The position numbers and the translations under genes are program-made. The notes under the pieces are model-generated. The model saw only the letters and a list, made by a program, of their open reading frames with translations, did not search any database and was not told the DNA's origin. From the NCBI GenBank assembly GCA_023421795.1, contig JAEZSO010000002.1, positions 744,001-808,000 of the forward strand: a DNA stretch of 64,000 nt. The letters run 5' to 3'. The stretch comes from Cyanobacteria bacterium OH_PDB_230 (GTDB lineage Bacteria; Cyanobacteriota; Vampirovibrionia; Gastranaerophilales; Gastranaerophilaceae). Below, one piece after another: positions 15,498 to 25,048 of the stretch. Numbering within the stretch: position 1 is the stretch's first letter; each line of letters begins with the position of its first letter.

Positions 15498-16961
15498 TTA
15501 CAAATGAGTATGTATTACGCGGCTTCTTACGTATTTATATTCTTTGTATTCTATATTTTTTGATTTAAGCCAGTCTTTGACATATGCACTTTCTTGCTTT
15601 CTTATTATTGAGTCATGCGGATAGTAAAACCAGTAAGTTTTGTTTCGCTCCAATTTTTCCAGTTTTTTTATGTAATCCGATTCAGGTTTTCTTTCGGGAT
15701 CAAGTTTGATGGTTTTCGTCGGTTCAAAATTAAAATAATTTTTATAATACTCATAATCTGAGTCCGAAATGCCGTTGTATACAAATATTTCTGTAGGTTT
15801 ATAATGTTTGGCTATAAATTGCAGTGAAGTTTTTGCATCAAACTCCTGAAAGATATTTTTCCCAAAAAAATCTTTCAAATATTTTAAATCATAATGATAA
15901 AAGTTAGAAGCTAGTGATATAAAGATTATTACCGCTATTATTTTTCTTTTTTTAAAATCAAAATCTAAAGATTTTACGGTAAAAATTATAATTAATGGAA
16001 CAAGATACAGCGAAAGCCTGTCCTTTATAGGATATAAGTGGAGCGCAGATACAATAACCGCCATACCTGCAGTAGCCAATATAATCTTGTTTAACTGAGT
16101 ATTCTCTTTTATAAGTAAATAAATACCGGCTAAAGGCGCAAAAATAACTAACGGAGAATATGTGTTTGGCAAAAAGGTGTATGAAAAAACCAAATCCAAG
16201 ACCCTTGATATCGATTTAATGTTTAATTTTACAAAGCCTTCCTCCCAGTAAAAACCGCAAGAATTGATTACAAGATCTTTTGCAGGAGAAAGCATCAATA
16301 AATAGTATAAAAAGCCGCTAAGCGCTATAGGCACTATGTAAATTAAAGCTTTTTTTATTGATTCTTTTTTGATTGGGAATATGTTGCTAGCTATAAAGCC
16401 TGCTATTACAAAAAAGGAAGTGTATGAGAAAAAGATTAACATTACACTTAAAAAACTGCATATTAAAACGTTTTTTATACTTAAATTTTTTAAATCCAGT
16501 TTGCTAAAAATCAACGCTGAAATCAATATAACTAAAACTTCGGCCGAATATTGCTTGAATTCCTGTGTATAGTAAATTAAATTGTAATTTATCGCGAACA
16601 AAAAATTTGCCAGTAATATGGAAAAAGGTTTTTTAAATATTTTTGTAGAAAGTTCATAAAATAAAAATATGGAAGCGACGCCGCACAAAAATGGAAGCAG
16701 CCTTAGAGCCAGTTCAGCTTCTCCTAAAAATTTCGTTATAAGTTCAACACCCATCATAAAAAATGGTGGAGCCATCTGTATAAATTCTAAAGGGCTGAAA
16801 TAATCAAAAAGCCCTCGATTAACTATGCTGCAGGCCAAAGACGATTCATCATGCCAGAGAGGTCTTGCTATCAAATATGTTTTCAACCTGAGAATAAAAC
16901 CGAATAAACAGATGATTAAAATAAGTATCTTGTATAAAGTATTTTTAGAAATGGATAGCAT
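15498..16961 (-). CDS. Membrane glycosyltransferase (GT39/ArnT-like, GT-C fold)
   Basis: A 487-residue protein with about ten membrane segments. Right after the first one comes RPLWHDESSLA, the acidic Asp-Glu loop typical of GT-C enzymes of the PMT/ArnT group, followed by a periplasmic stretch and LALRLLPFLCGVASI, a common family helix. The C-terminal 120 residues are soluble and charged. Such enzymes move a sugar from a polyprenyl phosphate donor to protein or lipid on the outer face of the inner membrane. Substrate unknown. It has a near-perfect promoter and a GAGG ribosome site. Confidence 0.72.
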   Translation of the reverse strand: MLSISKNTLYKILILIICLFGFILRLKTYLIARPLWHDESSLACSIVNRGLFDYFSPLEFIQMAPPFFMMGVELITKFLGEAELALRLLPFLCGVASIFLFYELSTKIFKKPFSILLANFLFAINYNLIYYTQEFKQYSAEVLVILISALIFSKLDLKNLSIKNVLICSFLSVMLIFFSYTSFFVIAGFIASNIFPIKKESIKKALIYIVPIALSGFLYYLLMLSPAKDLVINSCGFYWEEGFVKLNIKSISRVLDLVFSYTFLPNTYSPLVIFAPLAGIYLLIKENTQLNKIILATAGMAVIVSALHLYPIKDRLSLYLVPLIIIFTVKSLDFDFKKRKIIAVIIFISLASNFYHYDLKYLKDFFGKNIFQEFDAKTSLQFIAKHYKPTEIFVYNGISDSDYEYYKNYFNFEPTKTIKLDPERKPESDYIKKLEKLERNKTYWFYYPHDSIIRKQESAYVKDWLKSKNIEYKEYKYVRSRVIHTHL

Positions 16962-16977
16962 ATATAACCTCAGTTGA

Positions 16978-17007
16978 ATTATATGCTATCTGCTAAATCG
17001 TTGTCAA
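16978..17007 (-). promoter_or_regulatory. Consensus promoter of the membrane glycosyltransferase
   Basis: Minus strand TTGACA, 18-bp spacer, TATAAT: both boxes match the sigma70 consensus exactly. Confidence 0.8.
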
Positions 17008-17017
17008 TTTGACGTAT

Positions 17018-17800
17018 TTATCTGACTTCAACCACCAGGTTTGTGAACTCAATGTCGTCGTAGTCTATGTAAGAGCTTTGAAATAAGTTCTTACCTGCCT
17101 TAATTGTTATATCGTTATCTTCGCTATGTTTTATGACGGTTCTGGGGATTTTTATTTCCTGGCTATCGCCGTTTATCTTTATCTCTGCTATTTTGTTGCC
17201 GTTACAATATACTTCAGGGGGGGCTGCATAAACGTTAGATACTTTTGATTGCCCTAATTCTCTTGCAGTAATCGTGTCGATTCCAATTACTGAGCCTAAT
17301 ACCAGATATGCTTCTTCTTCAGGCTTCATTTCTTTTATAGAGAAATTTTTTGAGTAGAAAGGTCCTACTGATTTAGAAGAGAAGTCCCCCGCGTTGGCTG
17401 AATTAGCTGAAAAACTGCCGTCACCTAAGTGGATAAGATTTGTTTCTACAACAACATCTTTCGGGGTGCTTTTTTCTATTCCTATTCTAAGTGGTTTTAT
17501 TGTCGAGTCTGAATTCAAAGTCAATGAATACGGCCTGTAGCCTTCTTTATTGACAGACATTATTGTAGGAGAATCAATCCTTGTTCCAAGGTCAAACATA
17601 CCGTCTTGATCTGTCTGAGTCGTGTAATTTTTGGTGGGAATTATTATTTTTGCACTGGAAATTCCTGTACCTGTTTTGGCATCAATGATTTGATTTGTCC
17701 CGGGCTTGAAGTCTCTTTTCTCGACACCTCCGTTTATTGCATCTGCGAAAACGGGTATGCCAATTAAAAGTGCAAATAAAATACCAAAAAATTTCCTCAT
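17018..17800 (-). CDS. Secreted protein with carboxypeptidase-regulatory-like domain
   Basis: A 260-residue protein with signal peptide MRKFFGILFALLIGIPVFA. Residues about 35-105 look like a carboxypeptidase regulatory-like beta-sandwich (IIDAKTGTGISSAKIII ... TDQDGMFDL ... KEGYRPYSLTL). The rest is beta-rich with no named domain and ends FTNLVVEVR. Probably periplasmic or surface-associated, perhaps in sugar or adhesion contexts. Located between mnmG and the membrane glycosyltransferase. Confidence 0.65.
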   Translation of the reverse strand: MRKFFGILFALLIGIPVFADAINGGVEKRDFKPGTNQIIDAKTGTGISSAKIIIPTKNYTTQTDQDGMFDLGTRIDSPTIMSVNKEGYRPYSLTLNSDSTIKPLRIGIEKSTPKDVVVETNLIHLGDGSFSANSANAGDFSSKSVGPFYSKNFSIKEMKPEEEAYLVLGSVIGIDTITARELGQSKVSNVYAAPPEVYCNGNKIAEIKINGDSQEIKIPRTVIKHSEDNDITIKAGKNLFQSSYIDYDDIEFTNLVVEVR

Positions 17801-17880
17801 AGCGTCTCTCCAAATTATAATAAAATTTTATATGTATATTATAAATTTGAAATGCGCGACCTTAACTAGTCCTATTGGCT

Positions 17881-19758
17881 TTATGATTTAACTTTTTGAT
17901 CTCTGTAGGTCTCTAAAATTACCATCAAAACAGAAATATCAGCTGGCTTGACCCCGCCGATTCTTGCAGCTTGGCCTAAAGTTGCCGGTCTTATTTTCTC
18001 GAGTTTTTCTCTTGTTTCTGTTGATATATGCTTAATTTCTTTGTAATCAATATTGTCAGGTATCTTTATTTTGTCCAGTTTTCCGGACATTTCAACCTGG
18101 TCTAATTGTCTTTTTATGTAGCCGTCGTATTTGATTTTTACCTCAACCTGTTCGTAAACATCTTTGCTGAGATTTAACCCTTTGGTTTCGGGGTGAACTT
18201 CTTTCAGAACCTCATAAGTTACCGAAGGTCTTTTTATTAATTCAGCCAGCCTGATTCCTTTTTCAATTTTTTCGCCATATTTTCCTAGAAGATCGTTAAC
18301 TTCTGAACTGACACTTAGCTTTTCTTCTTTTAATCTTTTTATTTCTTCTTTAATTACCTGTTGTTTTTCAAGGAATGCATTATAACGGGTTTCATTTATC
18401 AGGCCTATTTTGTAGCCTAACTCAGTTAGCCTTTCGTCGGCATTATCCTGCCTTAAAATCAACCTGTATTCAGAACGTGAAGTAAGCATCCTATATGGTT
18501 CATCAATATCTTTTGTAACTAAATCGTCTATTAATGTTCCGATGTAAGATGAACTTCTTGAAAGTGTTATTAATTCTTTGTTGTTTAGGTATTGCACGGC
18601 GTTTATTCCTGCAATAAGTCCTTGTGCAGCAGCTTCTTCGTAACCGCTGGTTCCGTTTATTTGTCCTGCGCAGAATAGGCCCTTAATTTTCTGTGTCATT
18701 AAAGAATGTTCAAGCTGAACCGCCGGAACATAATCATATTCGACAGCGTACGCGGGTTTTATTATATGTACGTTTGCTAGTCCGGGAAGCGATTGAAGCA
18801 TTTGAATCTGCACATCCGCTGGAAGGCTGGTCGAGAATCCTTGTATGTACATTTCGTAGGTGTCTCTTCCTTCAGGTTCAATAAATATGTGGTGAGAAGG
18901 ATTGTGAGCAAACCTGATTACCTTGTCCTCGATGGAAGGACAGTATCTGGGACCTCTTCCTTTAATAAGGCCTGAGTACATAGGCGATTTATCAAGATTA
19001 TTTTTAATTATTTCATGTGTTTTTTCGGTTGTTCTTGTTAAATAGCAAGGATATTGCTCTCTTATGGGCCTGTTTTGGAGAAATGAAAAGAAACTAGGTT
19101 CTTTATCCCCTGGCTGTTCTATTGTTTGAGAAAAATCTATGGTTCTTCCGTCTACTCTTGCGGGAGTCCCTGTTTTTAACTTTCCTATTGTAAGCCCATT
19201 GTTTTCCAAAGATTTAGAAAGTCCTTTGGCGCTGGCTTCACCTAGTCTTCCGAATTCTAAAGACTGCAAGCCAATCCATATTTTCGCTTCCAAAGATGTT
19301 CCTGTTGTTAATATAACAGTCGGCGCAATGTATTCTAGCCCGAACTCATCTCTTAACCCTTTTGTTATACCGTTTTCTATGATTAATTCGGTCATTGTAC
19401 ATTGTTTCAGAGAGATATTTTGTTCTGCTTCAATAATGTTTCTGACAAAACCCATGTATTCTTTTTTGTCGGACTGGGCTCTTAATGCTCTAACCGCAGG
19501 TCCTTTAGATGAATTGAGCATTTTTAATTGCATATAAGTAGCATCGGCTGCGATCCCCATAATTCCGCCTAGAGCATCAATTTCTCTGACCAAACAGGAT
19601 TTTGCAGGACCACCTACCGCAGGGTTACAAGGCATTAGAGCAATATTGTCAAGGTTTAATGAAGCCAATAAAACTTTGGCTCCGAGTCTTGCTGCTGCTA
19701 TTGCGGCTTCACAGCCGGCGTGCCCGGCTCCGACTACTATTACATCGTATTTGAACAT
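17881..19758 (-). CDS. mnmG: tRNA uridine-5-carboxymethylaminomethyl modification enzyme MnmG
   Basis: A 625-residue FAD protein that with MnmE adds the cmnm5 group to wobble uridine 34 of several tRNAs. The FAD-binding VVGAGHAGCEAAIAAARLG is at the N-terminus, then MPCNPAVGGPAKSCLVREIDALGG, GLKTGTPARV-type LKTGTPARVDG, GRGPRYCPSIEDKV, a Cys in FCAGQINGTSGYEEAAAQG, and the C-terminal MnmE-binding helical domain with a late LGQAARIGGVKPADISVLM. Full length for the family. mnmE is not in the window. Confidence 0.96.
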   Translation of the reverse strand: MFKYDVIVVGAGHAGCEAAIAAARLGAKVLLASLNLDNIALMPCNPAVGGPAKSCLVREIDALGGIMGIAADATYMQLKMLNSSKGPAVRALRAQSDKKEYMGFVRNIIEAEQNISLKQCTMTELIIENGITKGLRDEFGLEYIAPTVILTTGTSLEAKIWIGLQSLEFGRLGEASAKGLSKSLENNGLTIGKLKTGTPARVDGRTIDFSQTIEQPGDKEPSFFSFLQNRPIREQYPCYLTRTTEKTHEIIKNNLDKSPMYSGLIKGRGPRYCPSIEDKVIRFAHNPSHHIFIEPEGRDTYEMYIQGFSTSLPADVQIQMLQSLPGLANVHIIKPAYAVEYDYVPAVQLEHSLMTQKIKGLFCAGQINGTSGYEEAAAQGLIAGINAVQYLNNKELITLSRSSSYIGTLIDDLVTKDIDEPYRMLTSRSEYRLILRQDNADERLTELGYKIGLINETRYNAFLEKQQVIKEEIKRLKEEKLSVSSEVNDLLGKYGEKIEKGIRLAELIKRPSVTYEVLKEVHPETKGLNLSKDVYEQVEVKIKYDGYIKRQLDQVEMSGKLDKIKIPDNIDYKEIKHISTETREKLEKIRPATLGQAARIGGVKPADISVLMVILETYRDQKVKS

Positions 19759-20077
19759 ATTAATATTTTATACTAAACATTATTTTTGGCGAGAAATTTT
19801 TGCCTTAGCGAAAAATTTGAATCAGCTTAGAAAAGTTGAACAACAAAGCGAAAACGACGAGTTTTCATTTTGTTGCAATACTAGATTATTTTATTCCAGC
19901 AGAGAAGATTAGCTTAATTTTTTTAATTTCTTGTCCTGCAAGTGTTTTGGTTGTTTAATTCTTCTTTCAAATGTTAATAAAAGTTTAAGAAGCCATGACA
20001 AATGTAAATTTAGTAGATATTATAGATTTATACTAATAGTCAAGGTATGTCGAGATAGGAAATTTAAAGAGTCAATT
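19759..20077. other. Intergenic region with two hairpins, no gene
   Basis: This 319-bp stretch separates mnmG (leftward) from the next rightward gene. It holds AAATTTTT-gccttagcg-AAAAATTT (about 19794-19818) and an imperfect stem-loop at 19841-19875 built from CAACAAA...TTTGTTG and GAAAAC...GTTTTC. TATACT-like boxes near 20030 could be a promoter for the gene at 20078. No ORF with a ribosome site is seen; a small RNA is possible but unproven. Confidence 0.35.
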
Positions 20078-20548
20078 ATGTCATCAGAAAGACTTTATAC
20101 AGAAGGATCCAGTTTAAGCTATTTATCAGATGAAAACGATAAATTCAGCAGTTTGAGCACTTCTGCAATGCTCGCAAGAGGAGAGGTTCCACCTTCTCAC
20201 AGAAGAGTTGCCGATAATTATATGATTATCAAAAAAGTTTATGGCTTCCCTGTCGTTCAATCAAGAATTGATAACAAAGACAAAAATCTTCTTGCAAAAT
20301 ATGACTTTAACCAACTTGAGTATTCAACTATTAAGCAGATAAATGAAGAGCTCTCGTTTTTAAAGAAGTGGTCACTTTCTTTAGATAAAGATTTGAGAAA
20401 TGATGCTGATGATATTATACAAGTCAGAGCTAAAGAGCTTAAATTTATAGTAGCTACAAGATATGCTTCATTAACCAATGAAATTTACAACGGCTATATG
20501 GCTTTAGAAAAATATTTTGAAGACATTTCTAAATACAATAAGTATTAA
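20078..20548 (+). CDS. Hypothetical protein (156 aa)
   Basis: A 156-residue soluble protein from ATG 20078 (MSSERLYTEGSS...). The frame is open upstream to 19931 but that part is Cys/Lys-rich and has no ribosome site. After a Ser-rich start and VPPSHRRVADNYMIIKKVYGFPVV, the C-terminal 100 residues are helical. No family recognised. The stop overlaps the convergent amidase gene by four bases. Confidence 0.6.
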   Translation: MSSERLYTEGSSLSYLSDENDKFSSLSTSAMLARGEVPPSHRRVADNYMIIKKVYGFPVVQSRIDNKDKNLLAKYDFNQLEYSTIKQINEELSFLKKWSLSLDKDLRNDADDIIQVRAKELKFIVATRYASLTNEIYNGYMALEKYFEDISKYNKY

Positions 20549-22017
20549 TTTTTAGGTGTTGCCGAGGGCAAAGTAGTTTCTAAGAGATAGTTTTCCAGTC
20601 CTGCTTTTATGGATTCTGCTACTTTTTGTCTGAAATCTTCATTCAAAAGCATTTGGTATTCTTCAGGATGTATTATGTATGCTACTTCAATAAGCACTGC
20701 TAGAGGGGTTGTTGTTCTTGTTACGACAAAGCTTCCTTTTGAGGTTCCATCGTCATTTGTCCCTAAATCTTTTAGCAATTGTTTTTTTACTGAAGACGCT
20801 AGTTCTTTTGCTTGCTGATTGTAATAAAATGTTGCTGTCCCTCTTTTTTTGTAAGGATCGCCGCCGTCAGCCAGTGCATTTGCGTGCAGGCTAACTAAAA
20901 TTATCGCATTACTGTCTTTGGCTATAGAAACCCTGTCAAACAATCCGACGTCTTTGTCTTCTGTCCTTGTCATAACAACTTTTGCGCCTGAATTTTTAAG
21001 TTCGCGTTCGACTTTCTTTGCTATGTCTAAGTTTATATCTTTTTCTTTTATTCCGGTCGGGCCGATTGCTCCATATTCTGAACCGCCGTGCCCTGCATCT
21101 ATTGCTATTATCAAATCATCAAGAGGTTTTTTTGTGTTTATAAAAGGTGTTTTTCTTTTCTTGAAGATGAATTCATCGTTTTTGTAATAGCAATCGTAAC
21201 CCCATAATCTTTCTGTAGAAGGGATTTCGATTGTAAGATTGTAGTTTTCGTTTTGTTTTATCTTGATTTGTTTGAAAACTTTTTGGGAATTAAAACATTC
21301 AGTAAAATTTTGGTCTGCTTCAGTTCCATATAGAGATATTTCTAGGTTTGTATTGTTTTCAGTTACTTTATAAGGAATTTGCTTGTTTAATTTTAATTTC
21401 AGGTAAGAGAAATTTTTATCCTCATCAAATTTTGTTTCGCAGATGGCTGCTTTGATTCTGTCTGTCGTGTTGCAATATGCTTGTACATTTTTTTCGTTTA
21501 CCCAGGCTTCAACCGTGTTGCCCATATTCACCTTGTAAAAATTCCCACATTTGCCTTCAAGCATCAATATGGTACCTTTTGAAAGATGGGTGATTCTCGC
21601 CGCATCCTCATTTGGGGCGCTTCTTAATGGTGTTTCATCTTTTACCGTGGCGGAGCATAAGAAAAATCCTGTTTCAAAAGCCTGATAAGGTTCTTTTGGG
21701 GCTCCTTGGGCTGAAGCTGTATTTCTTTTAACAACAAAATTTATTTCATCTGTTGCGGTTTCTAGTTTTGATTGTATCTTGAACAAATTTTCACCTTCAT
21801 TTAAAGGAACCACTTGGACAAATGACCCGTCATTCCATACTTTTACGGGTTGGTTGTTGATTGTTAAATTTGAATTAGGTTTTGTATTCCCGATAAAAAA
21901 TGTCGATTTTGCATTTATGTTTACGGGATTTTGTTTTGGATAGATTATCTCCAAAGCTTTGGCGTTCAGTGCGCTAGATGTGTATATAAACAAAAATAAT
22001 ATAAGTATTTTTTTCAT
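20545..22017 (-). CDS. N-acetylmuramoyl-L-alanine amidase (Amidase_3) with SH3 domain
   Basis: A 490-residue exported murein hydrolase. Signal peptide MKKILILFLFIYTSSALNA, then a beta-rich N-terminal domain, an SH3-like domain about residues 125-180 (TPLRSAPNEDAARITHLSKG ... AWVNEK), and a C-terminal zinc amidase: IIAIDAGHGGSEYGA, GIKEKDINL, VSLHANALAD, and LIEVAYIIHPEE, giving the His-Glu-His zinc set plus the catalytic Glu. It cleaves the lactyl-amide bond between MurNAc and L-Ala in peptidoglycan, for example at cell separation. AmiC-like regulation by an inhibitory helix is not obvious. Confidence 0.9.
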   Translation of the reverse strand: MKKILILFLFIYTSSALNAKALEIIYPKQNPVNINAKSTFFIGNTKPNSNLTINNQPVKVWNDGSFVQVVPLNEGENLFKIQSKLETATDEINFVVKRNTASAQGAPKEPYQAFETGFFLCSATVKDETPLRSAPNEDAARITHLSKGTILMLEGKCGNFYKVNMGNTVEAWVNEKNVQAYCNTTDRIKAAICETKFDEDKNFSYLKLKLNKQIPYKVTENNTNLEISLYGTEADQNFTECFNSQKVFKQIKIKQNENYNLTIEIPSTERLWGYDCYYKNDEFIFKKRKTPFINTKKPLDDLIIAIDAGHGGSEYGAIGPTGIKEKDINLDIAKKVERELKNSGAKVVMTRTEDKDVGLFDRVSIAKDSNAIILVSLHANALADGGDPYKKRGTATFYYNQQAKELASSVKKQLLKDLGTNDDGTSKGSFVVTRTTTPLAVLIEVAYIIHPEEYQMLLNEDFRQKVAESIKAGLENYLLETTLPSATPKN

Positions 22018-22165
22018 AATTCTCCCCTGTTATTTAACTATTATACTTAAAACTTCTTTTTGCAAAATATATAACATTAAAAAAATCAGCTTTTAAAATC
22101 TTTGAAAAACAAAAAATTAGCCAATAGTAGCAAAAAAAAAATATCACGGTAGTTTATTTTATTAC

Positions 22166-22948
22166 ATGATAATTAATAATCTCAACTGCCCTATACAAAA
22201 TTTTAATACTAAAACTCAGCCGGCCATAAAACAGAAACAGATGGATGCTTTGAGTTCTGATTCTGTTTCGATTAATCAGGTTTGTTCATCTAAAATCAAA
22301 GGTGCGTATGGCTTAATCGGTTTGCGCAACGTGGATAGAAAAAATCAAATCTCGTTTATGAGCCGTCCACTATATAGCATCAACTTGAAAAAAATGATGC
22401 CTGATCAAAGTTATGAATACGTAAAAGCTAATTTTTCGGAGTTGAGCAAAAGGTCCAAAAAAGATATCCAGAGTGTACTCGCGCTGAAGCAGAACTGGGC
22501 TAATAAAACCAAATACGGGGATTATATAGCTAACGACTTTCTTTCTGAAAGCTCCGGTAAATATAATTGTTATGTCACCGAAGTAACTTCCAAAGAAATG
22601 CCCCCTGAAGAAAAAATAACTTGCATAATGCAGGTAGCAAAACCTAAAAAGACAAGGAAGAAAAACGTCTTTAAAATTAATTTTATACAGTCGTCACCCG
22701 ATATAGCAAACGTAAAACTTCCTAAATACAAAGGCTCAGGCGAATTGTCTTTATATGGGGCAATCAAAGTAGCCCAACAAAAAGGATATAAAAAAATAAG
22801 AGTTATATCTTTTAATGATGATTTCTATAAGAAAATGGGATTTAAGAAAATTGCCTCCATCGGTAAGAATGTATCTTATTTTGAGCTTGATTCCAAAAGA
22901 TTTGATTATTTTTTACAGAGAGTGTCCAAAAAATATAATCTGACATAA
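22166..22948 (+). CDS. GNAT-like acetyltransferase with lineage-specific N-terminus
   Basis: A 260-residue protein. The last 90 residues resemble a GNAT fold: LPKYKGSGELSLYGAIKVAQQKGYKKIRV for the CoA loop and following helix, and DDFYKKMGFKKI, the classic GNAT C-terminal Phe-Tyr-x-x-x-Gly-Phe motif. The first 80 residues are polar with ISFMSRPLYSINL, the type of N-terminal tag seen in other local proteins. Substrate unknown. Confidence 0.6.
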   Translation: MIINNLNCPIQNFNTKTQPAIKQKQMDALSSDSVSINQVCSSKIKGAYGLIGLRNVDRKNQISFMSRPLYSINLKKMMPDQSYEYVKANFSELSKRSKKDIQSVLALKQNWANKTKYGDYIANDFLSESSGKYNCYVTEVTSKEMPPEEKITCIMQVAKPKKTRKKNVFKINFIQSSPDIANVKLPKYKGSGELSLYGAIKVAQQKGYKKIRVISFNDDFYKKMGFKKIASIGKNVSYFELDSKRFDYFLQRVSKKYNLT

Positions 22949-22973
22949 TTTTTCCTTAAAATACTTAACATGA

Positions 22974-23003
22974 TTGCTAGAAATATATTCTTGATTGTAT
23001 AAT
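22974..23003 (+). promoter_or_regulatory. Promoter of the fixCX operon
   Basis: TTGCTA, an 18-bp spacer and a perfect TATAAT (22998-23003), 26 bp before the first ATG. Confidence 0.6.
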
Positions 23004-23028
23004 TTTAATGATATTTTTTTAGGATTAT

Positions 23029-24333
23029 ATGATGTTAGAGAACAAAGTTGATATTATCATAGTGGGAGCTGGACCTGCAGGAGTTAGTGCGGGGATAGTT
23101 GCTGCAAGAGCTGGGAAAAAGGTTTTAATTGTCGAAAGAGGAGATTTTGCCGGTAACAAAAATATGTTTGGTGGCGCAATATACGCAAGACCAACAAGTG
23201 AAATATTTCCGGGATTTTGGGAAACTGCTCCTGTTGAAAGACATAATACGGACCATAAATATATCATTATGGATGAAAATGATGCCACTACAATCGGGTA
23301 TAAACATCCTGAAAAAGGTGCATATAACAGCTTTACCGTTATAAGGGCGAAATGGGACAGATGGTGTGCTGAAGAGGCCAAGAAAGCAGGAGCTTATCTT
23401 GCGCCAAAAACTGTTGTCAGAGAATTAATCAAAAAAGACGGAAGAGTCATCGGAATAAAAACGGATTTAGAAGACTATTATGCTGACATTGTTATATTGG
23501 CAGATGGTGTTAATTCGCTTTTAGCACAGCAGATAGGTCTTCGTAATGAAATAAAAGACAGCGCCGTTGCCGTCGGTATAAAAGAGGTTATTAAACTGCC
23601 GAAAGAGAAAATAGAAGACAGATTTAATTTAGAAGATAATACCGGCTGTATTTGCGAGATAATAGGCGGGCCTTTTAAGGGAATGCTCGGGCTCGGCTAT
23701 ATTTATACAAATAAAGAATCGGTTTCTATAGGTTTAGGTGTCACTTTAGATGAACTTAAAAAAAGAAAATTAAAACCATATGAGCTTTTAAATGAACTTA
23801 AAAAGCATCCATCTATAGCTCCTTTAATCAAAGACGGCGAACTTCTAGAGTATTCTGCCCATTTGATACCTGAAGGCGGCTACAAGGCCATTCCTAAGTT
23901 GTATGCAGATGGTGTTATGGTTGTTGGTGATGCCGCAATGCTTGTTAACAACATTCATTGGGAAGGTACAAATCTTGCTCTTATGAGCGGCAAATACGCT
24001 GCTGAGACTGCGATTGAAGCTCTGGAGAATCATGATTATTCTGCTAATATGCTTTCTTTATATCAGGAAAAACTTGAGAACAGTTTTGTAATGAAAGATA
24101 TGAAATCATATAAAGACGTAATTAATATTGTACACGCCAACTCAGAATCATTCTTGGGGTATTATCCTCAGAAAATATGTGAATTCTTTGATGTGTTCAC
24201 TAGAGTAGACAGTGTCCCTAAAAAAGAGAAATTCAGAAAATTTATTAAACATTTTATAAAAGATCGCGGTTTCTCAAGTCTGTTTAAGGATTTGTACGAT
24301 GGGATTAGAATTGCAATAGGAGTTTTGAAATAA
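23029..24333 (+). CDS. fixC: Electron transfer flavoprotein-quinone oxidoreductase FixC
   Basis: A 434-residue FAD protein closely following FixC of Escherichia coli over its length. It has the dinucleotide fold VDIIIVGAGPAGVSAGIVAARAG, the VIRAKWDRW segment, VILADGVNSLLAQQIGL, AVGVKEVIKLP, LEYSAHLIPEGGYKAIPKL and VMVVGDAAMLVNN. It passes electrons between ETF (FixAB) and quinone or ferredoxin. ATG ATG at 23029/23032; the second gives better spacing to AGGA. fixX follows after one base. No fixAB gene is in the window, so the electron donor is elsewhere. Confidence 0.93.
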   Translation: MMLENKVDIIIVGAGPAGVSAGIVAARAGKKVLIVERGDFAGNKNMFGGAIYARPTSEIFPGFWETAPVERHNTDHKYIIMDENDATTIGYKHPEKGAYNSFTVIRAKWDRWCAEEAKKAGAYLAPKTVVRELIKKDGRVIGIKTDLEDYYADIVILADGVNSLLAQQIGLRNEIKDSAVAVGIKEVIKLPKEKIEDRFNLEDNTGCICEIIGGPFKGMLGLGYIYTNKESVSIGLGVTLDELKKRKLKPYELLNELKKHPSIAPLIKDGELLEYSAHLIPEGGYKAIPKLYADGVMVVGDAAMLVNNIHWEGTNLALMSGKYAAETAIEALENHDYSANMLSLYQEKLENSFVMKDMKSYKDVINIVHANSESFLGYYPQKICEFFDVFTRVDSVPKKEKFRKFIKHFIKDRGFSSLFKDLYDGIRIAIGVLK

Positions 24334-24334
24334 G

Positions 24335-24631
24335 ATGAGTGAAAATAAAATTCCAGAAAATATAGATGACAAATTGTTTAGTGTAAAATATACTTGTGAT
24401 ACTCAAAGTCATTTGATTGCGGATCAGGAAAAATGCCGTAAATGCAAAGAAAGATATTGTACTTTTATTTGCCCGGCGAATGTATATTCTTGGGAACCGG
24501 AAGAGAAGATTTTGGCTGTAAGGTATGAGAATTGCCTTGAATGTGGGGCATGCCGTATAGCCTGCGAGAAAAGATGCATAGACTGGAAATACCCTCGTGC
24601 CGGCTATGGTATGGGATTTAAACAAGGCTAA
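24335..24631 (+). CDS. fixX: Ferredoxin-like protein FixX
   Basis: A 98-residue ferredoxin of the FixX/ETF-QO C-terminal type. Two Cys clusters are present: KCRKCKERYCTFICPANVY and NCLECGACRIACEKRC, followed by the family ending IDWKYPRAGYGMGFKQG. The last cluster supplies the canonical C-x2-C-x2-C-x3-C set for one 4Fe-4S. It forms the partner of FixC, with the start one base after the fixC stop. Confidence 0.93.
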   Translation: MSENKIPENIDDKLFSVKYTCDTQSHLIADQEKCRKCKERYCTFICPANVYSWEPEEKILAVRYENCLECGACRIACEKRCIDWKYPRAGYGMGFKQG

Positions 24632-24651
24632 ATTATTAGGAGAGATGAATT

Positions 24652-25038
24652 ATGCGTGATGAATACAGCGAAAGTGCAAGAAGGTGGTACGATAAAGACC
24701 CAATCTTATCTAGATCAATGAAAACTTTAGAAGAGTCAGATGATGAGACTCAAATTAAAGTTGCCTTGAATTTAATCAAAATCATAGTTGAACATAATAT
24801 GGCATACAGCGAATATGAGGATATCGACGACATCATAGAAGCTGTCGATGACGGTATAGTGGAGCGCGGAAGATGGTATGACATTGATAAGACACTTCGT
24901 ACAGCAATAAACATGCTGGAAAATTGTCCTGCTCCTACTCAAAAAATTATAGCAAAAGAAATGGCTAAAATTGTTATAGATAAAATCAAGGAAGACAAGG
25001 ACCTTGATGATGCAAATGATGAACTTGAAAGACTTTAA
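24652..25038 (+). CDS. Conserved hypothetical protein with internal duplication, fix operon
   Basis: A 128-residue acidic helical protein with two similar halves: residues about 11-50 (RRWYDKDPILSRSMKTLEE ... IKVALNLIKIIVE) and about 72-111 (GRWYDIDKTLRTAINMLEN ... KIIAKEMAKIVID). Each unit begins Arg-Trp-Tyr-Asp. It sits 20 bp behind fixX with a GGAGAG ribosome site and 10 bp before recJ, so it belongs to the same transcript. Function unknown; no signal or metal motif. Confidence 0.7.
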   Translation: MRDEYSESARRWYDKDPILSRSMKTLEESDDETQIKVALNLIKIIVEHNMAYSEYEDIDDIIEAVDDGIVERGRWYDIDKTLRTAINMLENCPAPTQKIIAKEMAKIVIDKIKEDKDLDDANDELERL

Positions 25039-25048
25039 GGAATAAGTT

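Noticed and set aside
15464..15568. 34-codon plus-strand ORF
   Set aside because: It overlaps the end of the membrane glycosyltransferase on the other strand and has no ribosome site.
19139..19537. 132-residue plus-strand ORF
   Set aside because: Antisense to mnmG, which is strongly conserved over this part.
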